A stretch of DNA of 48,414 nt from Rubricoccus marinus (GCF_002257665.1 NZ_MQWB01000001.1:1844167-1892580); one strand, 5' to 3'. Numbered from the stretch's first letter, positions 1 through 8,791 are shown. Notes: generated by a model not told the origin, from the letters alone. A program made the numbers and translations.

Positions 1-2076
1 CTTGTTGGCGCTGCCATTTTGGGCGGCTCCCTCCTCACCTACAGCACGCGTCAACTCGCCGCCGAAGGCGAGGCGGACTCACGCGCTGATCAGGCGGACC
101 TCGTCACGCGCCAGATCGCAGAAAGCGGTCACGCGCTGGTCCTGGCCTCCATTATCGGCACCGACGGGTTTCAGCCTGTGGCCGGCGCGACCCGCGAGTA
201 CGACGGCGGGACCTACCGCGTGGAGTACGACCCGGCATCGACGCCGCTTCGTGCTACGTTCGCGGTGCACTCCGACTACGCGGGCGCCACGCACACCATC
301 CGGAGCACCTACGAGTGGGATCCCGTGGACTACCCCGGCCCCGTCTGGCTGGATGTGCCCTACGCCTCCGCAGAGGTGGCCTCTGGCGCGAGCGTGACCG
401 GCGGCCCCGCCAACCTGGACGTGCAGTTCGACCGCCGCAAGCACGACGAGTTCGGTCTTGAAGGCCTCGCATCGCTGCGCACGATGGAGTCTGGCCTGAA
501 CGCAGCGTTTGGAGCGACCGACTCCGGCTTTGACTCCAGCCTGCCCGCGGGATCGTGGGAAGGACTGCTCGAAGACCTGAACGTCTCCAGCGGCGAAGGC
601 CTCTACCAGCAGGCCCTCGCCAAAACGCCCGAGACCACCATTCCGGGGCCTCTGGCGCTTTCGGTCACCCGCAGCGGCGTCGGCAACGAGAACGAGGTCA
701 CGCACGTGACTGGCGATCTCGACATCGCCAGCGGCGGACGTTTCGAGGGCGAAGGCGCGCTCGTGATCGACGGGTTGCTCAGCGTCGCCCCAGGTGGCAA
801 GATGAAGTGGCGCGGCATCGTCATCGTCCGCAGCGAGCAGCAGTACATGCCGATCCGCCTCAAGGGAGACGTCAAGGTGACGGGCGGCATCGTCGTGGTG
901 CAGAACGCGTACCCGCCGGGCGGCCACATGGACGTGACCACGTGGCGGGACCTCTCGAAAGGGCTCGGCGCCACGAACATCCAGGGCGAGCCCTCGGTTT
1001 TCCCGTGGTCGGGCATGCCGTTCAAGCAGCACAAGCACCGCTTCGACATCGACTTCGGCACGCGGCGGATCGCGTTCGTCGAGAAGGGTGCGGCGGTCCC
1101 CACCCAGGAGGCCGTGACCCTCTTCCACGACACCATCAAGCGTCTGGGGAATGAGGAGATCTACCTGGAGTTCGAGAACGCGAGCCAGCACGGCTACGGC
1201 CAGTACACCCTCGCCGTCAACGGCGAGAGCAAGACGCACTCTGGCAGCGTGATGGGAGGCTTCGGAGAGTTCAGCACGGCGGCCAACCGCCACCGGACCA
1301 ACACCTTTAAGGCGAAAGACCTGAAGGACTTCGTGGTGGACATCAAGAGCCTCCAAGGGCTGCGCGCCCGGTTCGACGGCGTGGATGGGTGCTCGGTCAC
1401 GCGCCAATGGCCTCGCTGCCTGGGCGACCGCTGGGACCGCGGAGGCGTGCTCCGCGTCCGCATCCGCCGGGCGGCGTCCAGCCAGGTCGCGTACGAGACC
1501 GGCATTTACTGGCATATGCGCGCCGACGAGGAGGCGGAGTACCAGACCCGGATCGCCAACTGGCGCGCTCAGATCCAGAGCGGCGGCCTGTTCGGGACCC
1601 GCCTCGAGTTCGGCCCCGACGTCGAGATCGACTACTCGCTCGGTCCCATCCTGGACTTGGCGGACCGGCTGGACTTCGACGGCAACGAGGTCATCCACGT
1701 CGGCTCATTCGCAGATCACGCCACGCGCGCTCAAAACCTGGCAGCCGCGACGCGCGCCGACGGCAAGATCGAGGTGTGCCACAACCCGACCTCTGGCGGG
1801 AATACGCTGGCTCTGAATCCCAAAGCGCTGGACGCTCACCTCCGCCACGGAGACCGCCTAAAGAACTGCGACGGTACGCCAGCAGCGTCCGGCGCGTCCA
1901 CGCCGGCTCCGCTTCAAACTCCACCGAACTGCCTACTGTCGCCGGCTACGATTCAGATCTGCAACAAGCCCGGCGGAAACGGGCAATGGCGAGACCGTAC
2001 GGTTTCCTGCTCGTCCGTCGCGAACCACCTCGCGCACGGGTGCAAGCTGGGAAGCTGCGCACTCAACGGACTATGA
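1..2076 (+). CDS. Large envelope protein with doubled CHxP...HGD motif, 5' end outside window
   Basis: The frame is already open at base 1 (L-V-G-A-A-I-L-G-G-S) and aligns with about residues 7-16 of the complete paralogue at 2229, so only a few codons are missing. About 691 residues remain. A hydrophobic N-terminus runs into a polar helix ending QIAESGHA, an arrangement like PilX-type accessory pilins, but the part that would show a prepilin cleavage site is cut off. The middle is beta-rich (GEGALVIDG, WRGIVIVR near residues 250-275), as in exported beta-helix proteins. Near the C-terminus is VCHNPTSGGN...HLRHGD, a motif known from many secreted Bacteroidota proteins, followed by a degenerate second copy CNKPGGN...HLAHGC. 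With the next gene it forms a tandem duplication, the two proteins being similar over their whole length. The molecular role is unknown; pilus or surface-appendage assembly is a guess. Confidence 0.8.
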   Translation, partial: LVGAAILGGSLLTYSTRQLAAEGEADSRADQADLVTRQIAESGHALVLASIIGTDGFQPVAGATREYDGGTYRVEYDPASTPLRATFAVHSDYAGATHTIRSTYEWDPVDYPGPVWLDVPYASAEVASGASVTGGPANLDVQFDRRKHDEFGLEGLASLRTMESGLNAAFGATDSGFDSSLPAGSWEGLLEDLNVSSGEGLYQQALAKTPETTIPGPLALSVTRSGVGNENEVTHVTGDLDIASGGRFEGEGALVIDGLLSVAPGGKMKWRGIVIVRSEQQYMPIRLKGDVKVTGGIVVVQNAYPPGGHMDVTTWRDLSKGLGATNIQGEPSVFPWSGMPFKQHKHRFDIDFGTRRIAFVEKGAAVPTQEAVTLFHDTIKRLGNEEIYLEFENASQHGYGQYTLAVNGESKTHSGSVMGGFGEFSTAANRHRTNTFKAKDLKDFVVDIKSLQGLRARFDGVDGCSVTRQWPRCLGDRWDRGGVLRVRIRRAASSQVAYETGIYWHMRADEEAEYQTRIANWRAQIQSGGLFGTRLEFGPDVEIDYSLGPILDLADRLDFDGNEVIHVGSFADHATRAQNLAAATRADGKIEVCHNPTSGGNTLALNPKALDAHLRHGDRLKNCDGTPAASGASTPAPLQTPPNCLLSPATIQICNKPGGNGQWRDRTVSCSSVANHLAHGCKLGSCALNGL

Positions 2077-2093
2077 CGGCACGGGCGCCTTTT

Positions 2094-2111
2094 CGCCAGA
2101 GGCCTCTGGCG
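2094..2111. repeat. Perfect 18-bp palindrome of two overlapping motif copies
   Basis: CGCCAGAGGC (2094-2103) overlaps GCCTCTGGCG (2102-2111), giving an 18-bp perfect palindrome 17 bp after the first paralogue's stop. No T-tract follows, so terminator function is uncertain. A third copy lies at 2179-2188. The spacer to the next gene is 152 bp. Confidence 0.85.
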
Positions 2112-2228
2112 GCTCTCATGGCGCCCGCGCTTACGTCGCGCATCGAACGCGACGATACCCTCGGTGCGTGACTGGAGCGCCTCTGGCGCTTCGGCCACTC
2201 ACCCACACACCCCACGCTCCCCCTCCAC

Positions 2229-4331
2229 ATGGGCAAGCTTACACTCCTCCTCGTCGGCGCCACCATTCTTGGGGGCTCGCTTCTCACGCTGAGCACGCGG
2301 CAACTCGCGGGCGAAAGCGAAAAGGGACTGCGGGAGCAGCATGCGGACCTCCTCTCGCGCCAGATCGCGGAGAGCGGCCACGCCGTTGTCCTCGCCTCCA
2401 TCATTGGAGACGCCGGCTTTAAAGCCGCGTCGGACAAGACGGAGAGCTACGAGGGGGGCACGTACCGTGTGGAATACTCCCCGGCATCCACCTCGAATCG
2501 GGCCACGTTCGTCGTCGCGGGGGACTACGCGGGGGCGACGCACACCATCGAGAGCACCTACGAGTGGGACCCGATGAACTACCCCGGCCCGGTCTGGCTG
2601 GACGTGCCGTACGTGACGACCTCGGCGCACTCCAGCGCGGAGATCTCCGGCGGCAAGGTGCAATTCGACCGGCGCAAGCACGACGCCTTGGGTCTGCAGT
2701 CCCTTGCAGGGCTCGGTCCGATGGAGAGTTCGCTGGGAAGCGAGGTCGCGAAAACGGGCGCCGCGTACAACGCTGGCATGTCGGCCGGCTCGTGGCCGGG
2801 AATGCTGGAGGACCTCAACGTGCAGGACGGCGAGGACCTCTACCAGGCGGCCCTTACGCAGGCGCCGGAAACCGTGATCGCGGGCCCGCTCGTGGTGACC
2901 AACAACCGGAGCAACATCGGCGAGAAGGACGAGGTGACGCATGTCACGGGCGACCTCCTCATCGCGACCAACGCCCGTTTCAGGGGTGAAGGCGCGCTCG
3001 TGGTCGACGGCTCCCTGGAGGTGCAGGACAAGGGCGTGTTCGAATGGCGCGGCATCGTGATCGTGCGGGACGAGGAGCAGTTCCTGCCCGTGAAGCTCAA
3101 CGGCGACGTGGAGATCACCGGCGGCCTCGTCGTGGTTCAGCACGCGTACCCGCCGGGCGGCCACATGGACGTGACCACGTGGCGCGACGTGGCGGCGGGC
3201 ATCAGCAGCAGCAACGTGCGCGGCGCGGGCACCTCCGCGCCCTGGAACGACACCGCGTTCCCGTGGCTGCAGCACAAGCACCGCTTCGATGAGGACCTCG
3301 GCACGCGCCGCGTCTCCTACCTCAACGGCGGCAACGCCGTCCCCTCGCAAGAGGCCTGGACGCGCTTCGAGGACACGATCGATCAGCTCGGCAGCGAGGA
3401 CATCTACCTCGAGTTCCAGAACGTGGGCCGCCACGGCTACGGCGTCTACACGCTGGACGTGGACGGCATGAGCGAGCCGCAGCGCGGCGCCGTCCGCGAC
3501 GGCTTCGGCGCCTACGCCAGAGGCTCCAACGGCGCCCGCTTCCAAACGCGGACGTTCGCGGCCGACGACCTCAACGACTTCGCGGTCGACATCCGCAGCC
3601 TGCGGACGCTCCAGGACCGGTTCGACGGCCAGGGCGGGTGCGGGCAGTGGCCGTTCTGCATCGGCGAGCGGACCGACCGTGGCGGCGCGTTGCGCGTCGG
3701 CATCAAGAAGGCGAGCACGAACCGGACGGTGTACGAGAGCGCGCTGTACTGGCACATGAAGGCTGAGGACTGGACGGAGTACCAGGCGAAAGAGGACGCG
3801 TGGCGCTCACAGATCCAGAACGGCGGCCTGTTCGGCACCCGTCTGGAGCTAGGCAAGAAGGCCGACATCGCGTTCGAGATCCGCCCGATCCTCGACCTCG
3901 TGGAGCGCCTCGGCTTTGACGGCAACGAGGTCATCCACGTGGGGACCGAGACCTCGCATCGGACCCGCGCTCAAAGCCTCGCCCTCGCCACGCGTCCCGA
4001 CGGCAAAATCGAGGTGTGCCACAACCCGACCTCTGGCGGCAACACCGTCGCTATCCACTCGGACGCGCTCAACATGCACCTCCAGCACGGAGACCGCCTG
4101 ATGGCGTGCGACGGGACGCCTGCCAACGCGGGTGCCTCTACGCCGGCCGCGCTGCAAGCCCCGCCGAACTGCCTCACGGCACCGGTCTCCATCGCCATCT
4201 GTAACAAGCCCGGAGGCAACGGTCTTTGGAAGGATCGCGACGTCTCCTGCACATCGGTCGTCAATCACCTGGCGCACGGCTGCAGGCTCGGGAGCTGCGC
4301 GCTTAATGGGTTACCTACCACTGATTCGTAG
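2229..4331 (+). CDS. Large envelope protein with doubled CHxP...HGD motif (second tandem copy)
   Basis: This 700-residue protein is complete. Residues about 3-25 (KLTLLLVGATILGGSLLTL) are a membrane anchor or uncleaved signal with only one basic residue before it, followed by a polar helix ending RQIAESGHA. There is no GFxxxE prepilin site, so if it is PilX-like it is atypical. A beta-rich region follows, with GEGALVVDG near 253 and WRGIVIVR after it. The C-terminus carries VCHNPTSGGN...HLQHGD (about 595-625) and then a shorter homologous unit CNKPGGN...VVNHLAHGC (about 656-682). The two units share spacing and Cys/His positions and look like an internal duplication. The ATG has the pyrimidine-rich leader CTCCCCCTCCAC. 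It probably forms a unit with its upstream paralogue. Function unknown. Confidence 0.82.
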   Translation: MGKLTLLLVGATILGGSLLTLSTRQLAGESEKGLREQHADLLSRQIAESGHAVVLASIIGDAGFKAASDKTESYEGGTYRVEYSPASTSNRATFVVAGDYAGATHTIESTYEWDPMNYPGPVWLDVPYVTTSAHSSAEISGGKVQFDRRKHDALGLQSLAGLGPMESSLGSEVAKTGAAYNAGMSAGSWPGMLEDLNVQDGEDLYQAALTQAPETVIAGPLVVTNNRSNIGEKDEVTHVTGDLLIATNARFRGEGALVVDGSLEVQDKGVFEWRGIVIVRDEEQFLPVKLNGDVEITGGLVVVQHAYPPGGHMDVTTWRDVAAGISSSNVRGAGTSAPWNDTAFPWLQHKHRFDEDLGTRRVSYLNGGNAVPSQEAWTRFEDTIDQLGSEDIYLEFQNVGRHGYGVYTLDVDGMSEPQRGAVRDGFGAYARGSNGARFQTRTFAADDLNDFAVDIRSLRTLQDRFDGQGGCGQWPFCIGERTDRGGALRVGIKKASTNRTVYESALYWHMKAEDWTEYQAKEDAWRSQIQNGGLFGTRLELGKKADIAFEIRPILDLVERLGFDGNEVIHVGTETSHRTRAQSLALATRPDGKIEVCHNPTSGGNTVAIHSDALNMHLQHGDRLMACDGTPANAGASTPAALQAPPNCLTAPVSIAICNKPGGNGLWKDRDVSCTSVVNHLAHGCRLGSCALNGLPTTDS

Positions 4332-4365
4332 CCTTTAGGCGCAGAACTGCCAACTCGTAGAACGG

Positions 4366-4381
4366 CTCTGGCGCCAGAGGC
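4366..4381. repeat. Motif hairpin between envelope protein and era
   Basis: CTCTGGCGCCAGAG (4366-4379) is a 14-bp perfect palindrome containing one full motif copy (4372-4381) and one with a single mismatch (GGCTCTGGCG). It lies about 35 bp after the stop of the upstream gene, the position of a terminator, but no T-tract follows. Confidence 0.6.
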
Positions 4382-4443
4382 CGCGCCGAGTCTCCAAGAA
4401 CCCCGGGGGGCGCGCGTCGTATTTGACGCCCGCCCCCCTGCTT

Positions 4444-5505
4444 ATGACCGATCTCGACTCGACGCCTTCCGGCGACGCCCCCTACATCGCTTCCGGTGAC
4501 GCCCCCGACGACTCGCGCCCTGCGCCGAGCGCGCCAGAGGCGCACCCGGATGAGGCCTCTGGCGACGCGCCGGCGTTGCTGTTCGAGCCCGTCCCCGAAG
4601 GCCACAAGTCCGGATACGCCGCGCTCGTGGGCGCGCCCAACGTGGGGAAGTCCACGCTGCTGAACCGCGTGCTGGGCACCAAGCTGTCGATCGTCACGCC
4701 GCGCCCGAGCACGACGCGAAACCGCGTGCTCGGCATCCTCTCCAGCGACGGCTCGGACGGGAATGCCCCGCATCAGGTCGTCTTCCTGGACACGCCCGGC
4801 GTGGTGCGGCCCAAGTACCGGCTCCACGACTACATGATGCGCGACGTGGACCGCGCGCTCCGCGATGCGGACGTGGCCGTCTTCCTCGCCGACGCGACGC
4901 AGGGACACATCTCGCACGACGCCGAGGCTGCGCTCCAGAAGCTGGACGGCTTTTCCGGGCACTCCATCCTCGCGCTCAACAAGGTGGACCTCCTCCCCAT
5001 GCGCGACGACGCGCTCCCGCTCGTGGACCTCTACCGCCAGAGGCACGACTTTGAGGAGGTCGTCCCCATTTCCGCGCTCAACGGCAAGGGCACGGACAAC
5101 CTCCTGAGCCTGATCCTGGCGCGCATCCCGGAGGGCCCGCCCTACTATCCGGCGGATCAGATCTCTGAGCACCCGGAGCGCTTTTTCGTCTCGGAGATTG
5201 TCCGCGAGGCCGTTTTCAACCTGTTCCGCGACGAGGTCCCCTACTCCACGTCCGTCGTCGTCGTGCAGTTCGACGAGCGCGAGCGGGAAAAGGACTACAT
5301 CGCGTGCGACATCGTGGTGGAGCGGGACAGCCAGAAGGGCATCCTGATCGGCAAGGGCGGGCAGGCGCTCAAGCGGCTCGGCCAGGCCGCGCGGCGCGAG
5401 ATCGAGGACTTCCTCGGCCGCCCGGTCTATCTCCAGTTGCACGTCAAGACGCGGTCGGATTGGCGCAACCGCGAGGGCCATCTCCGCGAGTACGGCTACG
5501 GCTGA
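4444..5505 (+). CDS. era: GTPase Era
   Basis: Era binds GTP and the 3' end of 16S rRNA and acts in 30S subunit maturation. Residue positions use the ATG at 4444 (353 aa). G1 GAPNVGKS is at 63-70, G3 DTPG near 116, G4 NKVD near 179 and G5 SALN after it. The C-terminal KH domain has GILIGKGG near 299 and ends in an Era-typical tail. The protein is about 55 residues longer than usual at its N-terminus. That extension is low complexity (repeated SGDAP, SPEA-like units) and its DNA contains perfect and degenerate copies of the genome motif (4532, 4555). A TTG at 4423 is in frame but less likely. The gene converges with pdxB across a motif hairpin. Confidence 0.96.
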   Translation: MTDLDSTPSGDAPYIASGDAPDDSRPAPSAPEAHPDEASGDAPALLFEPVPEGHKSGYAALVGAPNVGKSTLLNRVLGTKLSIVTPRPSTTRNRVLGILSSDGSDGNAPHQVVFLDTPGVVRPKYRLHDYMMRDVDRALRDADVAVFLADATQGHISHDAEAALQKLDGFSGHSILALNKVDLLPMRDDALPLVDLYRQRHDFEEVVPISALNGKGTDNLLSLILARIPEGPPYYPADQISEHPERFFVSEIVREAVFNLFRDEVPYSTSVVVVQFDEREREKDYIACDIVVERDSQKGILIGKGGQALKRLGQAARREIEDFLGRPVYLQLHVKTRSDWRNREGHLREYGYG

Positions 5506-5506
5506 G

Positions 5507-5551
5507 GCCTCTGGCGCCGCGGCTGCGGCGCCGCGTCTGTTCGCCAGAGGC
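5507..5551. terminator. Long motif-bounded hairpin between convergent era and pdxB
   Basis: GCCTCTGGCG (5507-5516) and CGCCAGAGGC (5542-5551) are inverted, and between them lies a GC palindrome (GCGGCGCCGC). The structure fills the whole 45-bp spacer, starts one base after the era stop and overlaps the first base of the pdxB stop codon. It has no T-tract, so I infer a bidirectional terminator or insulator from position and symmetry only. Confidence 0.65.
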
Positions 5552-6750
5552 TAGCGGTCTCCAGGCGTGTCCAGCGCCATGCCCAGTCCTCGGGTAACGG
5601 CGGGGACGAGCGGCTCGGGAACGTGCCCGCGCACGCGGTACCGGCTCCACTCGCGCCGTACCGGGTACGTGCGGCGAAGCTCGGCAAAGGCTACGGCCCG
5701 CCGGTCGGGATCGGGCATGGTGACGACGGCGCCCCGAAAGCGACGGTCATCGGCGCGGATGTCGTAGGCCTGACGAACGAGTGCGTCCAGCCACGCCGCA
5801 CGCGCCTCTGGAGTGTCAACGGGCGCCAGAGGCGCGTCTACAACAAGTGGGGCCTCTGGCGCGAGCGCGGACTCGGGATCCCACGGCTCGGGGAGCGGGT
5901 GGCCCTGGGTTGACAGCCACTCGCGAAGGGCGGCCTCCACCATCACGGTCCCCCGGATTTTCCCGTCGAAGGCGTACCCAGCGATATGCGGCGTGGCGAT
6001 GTCCACGCGAGAGGCCAGCGACGTGTTAGGCACCGGCTCGCCTTCCCATACGTCCAGTGCCGTCGCACCGAGGCGACCCGAGGCGAGCGCACGGAACAGC
6101 GCGTCGCCGTCTACCACCGGGCCTCTGGCGGCGTTGACCAGCCACGCACCGTCGCGCATGGCGCCGAGTTTGGCCGCCCCGAGAAGGTGCAGGGTCGCGT
6201 GGGGCGCCTCTCGCGCCAGAGGCGTGTGGACCGTCACGATGTCGGACGCATCGAGAAGCGTCGCCAGAGGCACCCACGGGCCGGGGTCGCCACGCTCGGC
6301 GCGTGGTGGGTCACAGCGGAGCACGCGCACGCCGAGCGCGCGAGCGCGGTCCGCGAGCCGGCCGCCAACGGCCCCCACCCCGACGACCCCGAGCGTTTTG
6401 CCTTCTAGCCCAACGTGCTTCTCTGCCGCGATCCGCAGCAGCGCCGCCACCACCCAGTCCACGACGGACGCCGCATTTGAGCCCGGCGCGTGCGCAACCC
6501 CGATCCCCTCTCGCGCCAGAGGCCCGGCCGCGACGTGGTCCATCCCGGCGGTCGCGCTCGCCACGAACCGAACGGGGGTGCCCACAAGGGTGGACGGCGA
6601 AACGGGCGTGACGCTTCGCACGAGGAGCACATTCGCGCCAGAGAGCGCCTCTGGCGTGATCTCGCGCCCCGGAAGGGCCGTAACGGTGCCGTAGCGCGAG
6701 AACGCCTCGCGGGCGTGCGGGATGTTGGCGTCGGCGACGATGTGGAGCAT
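5551..6750 (-). CDS. pdxB: Erythronate-4-phosphate dehydrogenase PdxB
   Basis: PdxB oxidises 4-phosphoerythronate with NAD in the DXP-independent branch of pyridoxal phosphate synthesis. The 399-residue protein starts VADANIPHAREAF, typical of PdxB, and has SATAGMDHV near 65-73, the NAD-binding glycine loop GVGAVGG at 124-130, the catalytic region NAARGPVVDG (Arg about 209), an acidic LDVWEGEP near 232-239 and catalytic His in PHIAGYAFDG near 255. Length matches the family. It has many motif copies (5824, 5852, 6121, 6214, 6262, 6514, 6647), which encode its PLA, PEA and ARG stretches, including an Ala/Pro-rich linker at about 290-320. ATG at 6748-6750 follows a CCCGCCGCCC leader. It is divergent from the wall hydrolase at 7029. 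Other 2-hydroxyacid dehydrogenases are less likely because of the PdxB-specific N-terminus and C-terminal extension. Confidence 0.92.
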   Translation of the reverse strand: MLHIVADANIPHAREAFSRYGTVTALPGREITPEALSGANVLLVRSVTPVSPSTLVGTPVRFVASATAGMDHVAAGPLAREGIGVAHAPGSNAASVVDWVVAALLRIAAEKHVGLEGKTLGVVGVGAVGGRLADRARALGVRVLRCDPPRAERGDPGPWVPLATLLDASDIVTVHTPLAREAPHATLHLLGAAKLGAMRDGAWLVNAARGPVVDGDALFRALASGRLGATALDVWEGEPVPNTSLASRVDIATPHIAGYAFDGKIRGTVMVEAALREWLSTQGHPLPEPWDPESALAPEAPLVVDAPLAPVDTPEARAAWLDALVRQAYDIRADDRRFRGAVVTMPDPDRRAVAFAELRRTYPVRREWSRYRVRGHVPEPLVPAVTRGLGMALDTPGDR

Positions 6751-7028
6751 GGGCGGCGGGCGTGTCCGGTAAAGAGAACACCTGACCGTTGGCGTAGACA
6801 GTCCGGGCGCGGGCTTCGCCAGAACGTCATTCAGACCTCGGGTTCTCCTCGTGTGCCCTCGCCAGAGGCTTCACGGGGGCTCCCGATACTGGTGTTGAGG
6901 CGCCAGAATCGCCCCCTTCTCTATCTCTTCCCGCTTGCTTCACGAGACAGCCGCTGTTTGGCCGGGTTCTCGCAACGCGGGTAGTAGTGGCGCCCTGAGC
7001 GCCGACCTCTCACCTTCCCCATCGCTCT

Positions 7029-7649
7029 ATGTTCGTCCCCCCGCAGAAAGCGGCTACTGCACTTTCCGTGCTGTTGGCAGCCCTTCTTCCGCTGATCGCG
7101 TTCGGCTTTGCGTCGATGTCTGCGAAGGAAGTGGCTACGAACCAGAACCCCGTCATGACCGTCGCCCACGTCGTCCCGCCATTTATGCAGGACAACGTCA
7201 GCGAGGACGTACTCTGGCTCGCGCGCTGCATCTACTCCGAGACCAAACGCCCTGCTGAGCAGGAGCTGGTCGCGTGGGTGATCCGCAACCGCGTTGAGAC
7301 CGGGTACCGAGGCGCTCGCACGTACGAGGGCACGGTCTTGGACCCTTACCAGTTCAGCGCCTTCAACCCAGGCAGCGCCAAGCGTCGCCTGTACTCCACG
7401 CTCGACGAGAACTCGGATGCCGCAGGATGGCAGAAGGCTCTCCAGGTCGCGCACAAGGTCTACTACTCGTCTGCGGATGAGCGTCCTTTCGACGAGACCA
7501 CGCGCCACTTCTACAGTGAGCGTTCGATGGTAGGAGGCCGCACGCCCGCGTGGGCCGTGGGTAAGAAGCCTGTGCAGCCGGTGCGCTTCCGCCCGGATCC
7601 CCGCCGCTTTCGCTTTTACTCCAGCATCGCAACGGTCGTCCTGGGCTAA
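7029..7649 (+). CDS. SleB-type cell wall hydrolase (Hydrolase_2 family)
   Basis: This 206-residue protein has an N-terminal hydrophobic segment (about 9-30), so it is exported or membrane anchored in the periplasm. The rest fits the Hydrolase_2/SleB fold of lytic transglycosylase-like wall hydrolases: LARCIYSETKRPAEQELVAWVIRNRV near 63-88 carries the family's catalytic-type Glu in an I-Y-x-E pattern. DPYQFSAF near 103-110 and the HFYSERSM...PAWA block near 158-175 follow. It likely cleaves peptidoglycan glycan strands. It stands alone between a divergent neighbour and a strong terminator. No motif copy lies inside it, unlike most neighbours. ATG follows CCTTCCCCATCGCTCT. Confidence 0.85.
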   Translation: MFVPPQKAATALSVLLAALLPLIAFGFASMSAKEVATNQNPVMTVAHVVPPFMQDNVSEDVLWLARCIYSETKRPAEQELVAWVIRNRVETGYRGARTYEGTVLDPYQFSAFNPGSAKRRLYSTLDENSDAAGWQKALQVAHKVYYSSADERPFDETTRHFYSERSMVGGRTPAWAVGKKPVQPVRFRPDPRRFRFYSSIATVVLG

Positions 7650-7673
7650 CCCCGCGCTCCGTTCCGATCTTCC

Positions 7674-7714
7674 GACGCCCTGCTACACCCTCGTGGCAGG
7701 GCGTCCTCTGTTTA
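7674..7714 (+). terminator. Intrinsic terminator of the wall hydrolase gene (not motif-based)
   Basis: GACGCCCTGC (7674-7683) and GCAGGGCGTC (7696-7705) form a perfect 10-bp stem with a 12-nt loop, followed by CTCTGTTTA. It is one of the few strong hairpins here not built from the genome motif. Confidence 0.8.
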
Positions 7715-7721
7715 CCGCCCC

Positions 7722-8744
7722 ATGACACGCCTCTCTCTCCTTCTTGCCCTTCTTCTCGCCGCCTGCTCTGGCGGCGTTCCCGCCAGCGGCGACGCGGCTT
7801 CCGGTGATGCAGCCTCTGGCGCACCACCTCCGTTCCGCGTTGTGGAGACGGTGGACTGGCGCACGGACGGCATCCGCATTGCCGCGTTCAACGGCGAGTT
7901 CCTGTTCGATGGCGTGGGAGACGAGGGGGACGCGGTGATCTCGTTTGAGTGGAAAGGGGACCCGGCGAAGTCGCGTGCGCACCGGGACGCCGTCGCCAGA
8001 AGCATCCGCGCGATCGACGCGGACATCGTCGTCATTCCGGAAACGGAGAACGTGGATGTGCTGGAGATGATGATCGAGGAGTCGCTCTCGGACCTGGGAT
8101 ACAGCGCGTACCTCGTGCCCGGTCAGGACTCCTTTACCGGGCAGAACATCGGGCTGCTCTCTAACATCCCCGTCGATGAAGTCGGCCGGACGGACGTTCG
8201 TCTCCCCGTCGGCGTGAGCGACCAGCGCTACGGGGTCTCTAAGAACATGTGGGCGCGCCTCACGATCGCCGGCCGGCCGGTCACGCTGATCGGCGTGCAC
8301 TTCCTGGCCCGCCCGCTCGATGCCGAGCGCGCCCCCCGCCGCGAGACGCAGGCTGAGGTGATCCGCCAACTCGTCGAGGCAGAGATGGCGATGGGCCGTG
8401 AGGTCGTGGTCTTGGGCGACTTCAACGACTTCGACGACGAGACGCTCGACCGCGCCGGGAGCGTGCCCGTGACCGACGTTATGGCCCGGATCAAGCGCGC
8501 CGGTCCCAGCCCGGACGACGACCTCCGTAACGCTATGGCCGAAGTGCCTCAGGCCGAGCGCTTCACCTCGCTCTACGACCGCAACAACAACGACGTGATT
8601 GAGGAGGGCGAGCTCTCCGCCATCGACCACATCCTCCTTTCTCCCGGTCTGTACTCCCGTTTGCGCGAGGTGCGCTACGCGCCCGTCCATGACCCGCGCG
8701 AGGTCAGCGACCACTTCCCGCTCGTCGTCACGCTCGCCGAGTAA
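7722..8744 (+). CDS. Endonuclease/exonuclease/phosphatase-fold lipoprotein
   Basis: The 340-residue protein starts with a lipoprotein signal (MTRLSLLLALLLAAC, Cys15). A linker built of repeated ASGDA units follows, with DNA made of perfect and degenerate motif copies. The remainder is an EEP domain: RIAAFNGEFL near 50, a metal-binding Glu in VIPETENV near 106-113, IGVHFLARP near 188, VLGDFNDFDDETLD near 228-241 and the terminal SDHFPLVV with catalytic His. It should act on phosphodiester or phosphate-ester substrates outside the cytoplasm, attached to a membrane. Just before the IDHILLS motif is the 12-residue loop DRNNNDVIEEGE (286-297), which fits a calcium-binding EF-hand loop. Substrate unknown: extracellular nuclease and phosphatase are both possible. 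Confidence 0.86.
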   Translation: MTRLSLLLALLLAACSGGVPASGDAASGDAASGAPPPFRVVETVDWRTDGIRIAAFNGEFLFDGVGDEGDAVISFEWKGDPAKSRAHRDAVARSIRAIDADIVVIPETENVDVLEMMIEESLSDLGYSAYLVPGQDSFTGQNIGLLSNIPVDEVGRTDVRLPVGVSDQRYGVSKNMWARLTIAGRPVTLIGVHFLARPLDAERAPRRETQAEVIRQLVEAEMAMGREVVVLGDFNDFDDETLDRAGSVPVTDVMARIKRAGPSPDDDLRNAMAEVPQAERFTSLYDRNNNDVIEEGELSAIDHILLSPGLYSRLREVRYAPVHDPREVSDHFPLVVTLAE

Positions 8745-8767
8745 GCTTGGGAGGACCACGCGCCTGT

Positions 8768-8791
8768 CGTCGCCAGAGGCCTCTGGCGACG
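8768..8791. terminator. 24-bp motif palindrome after the EEP lipoprotein
   Basis: CGTCGCCAGAGG followed by its exact reverse complement gives a 24-bp perfect palindrome centred on two overlapping motif copies (8771, 8779), 24 bp after the stop. No T-tract follows, so the terminator call rests on position and symmetry. Confidence 0.6.
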
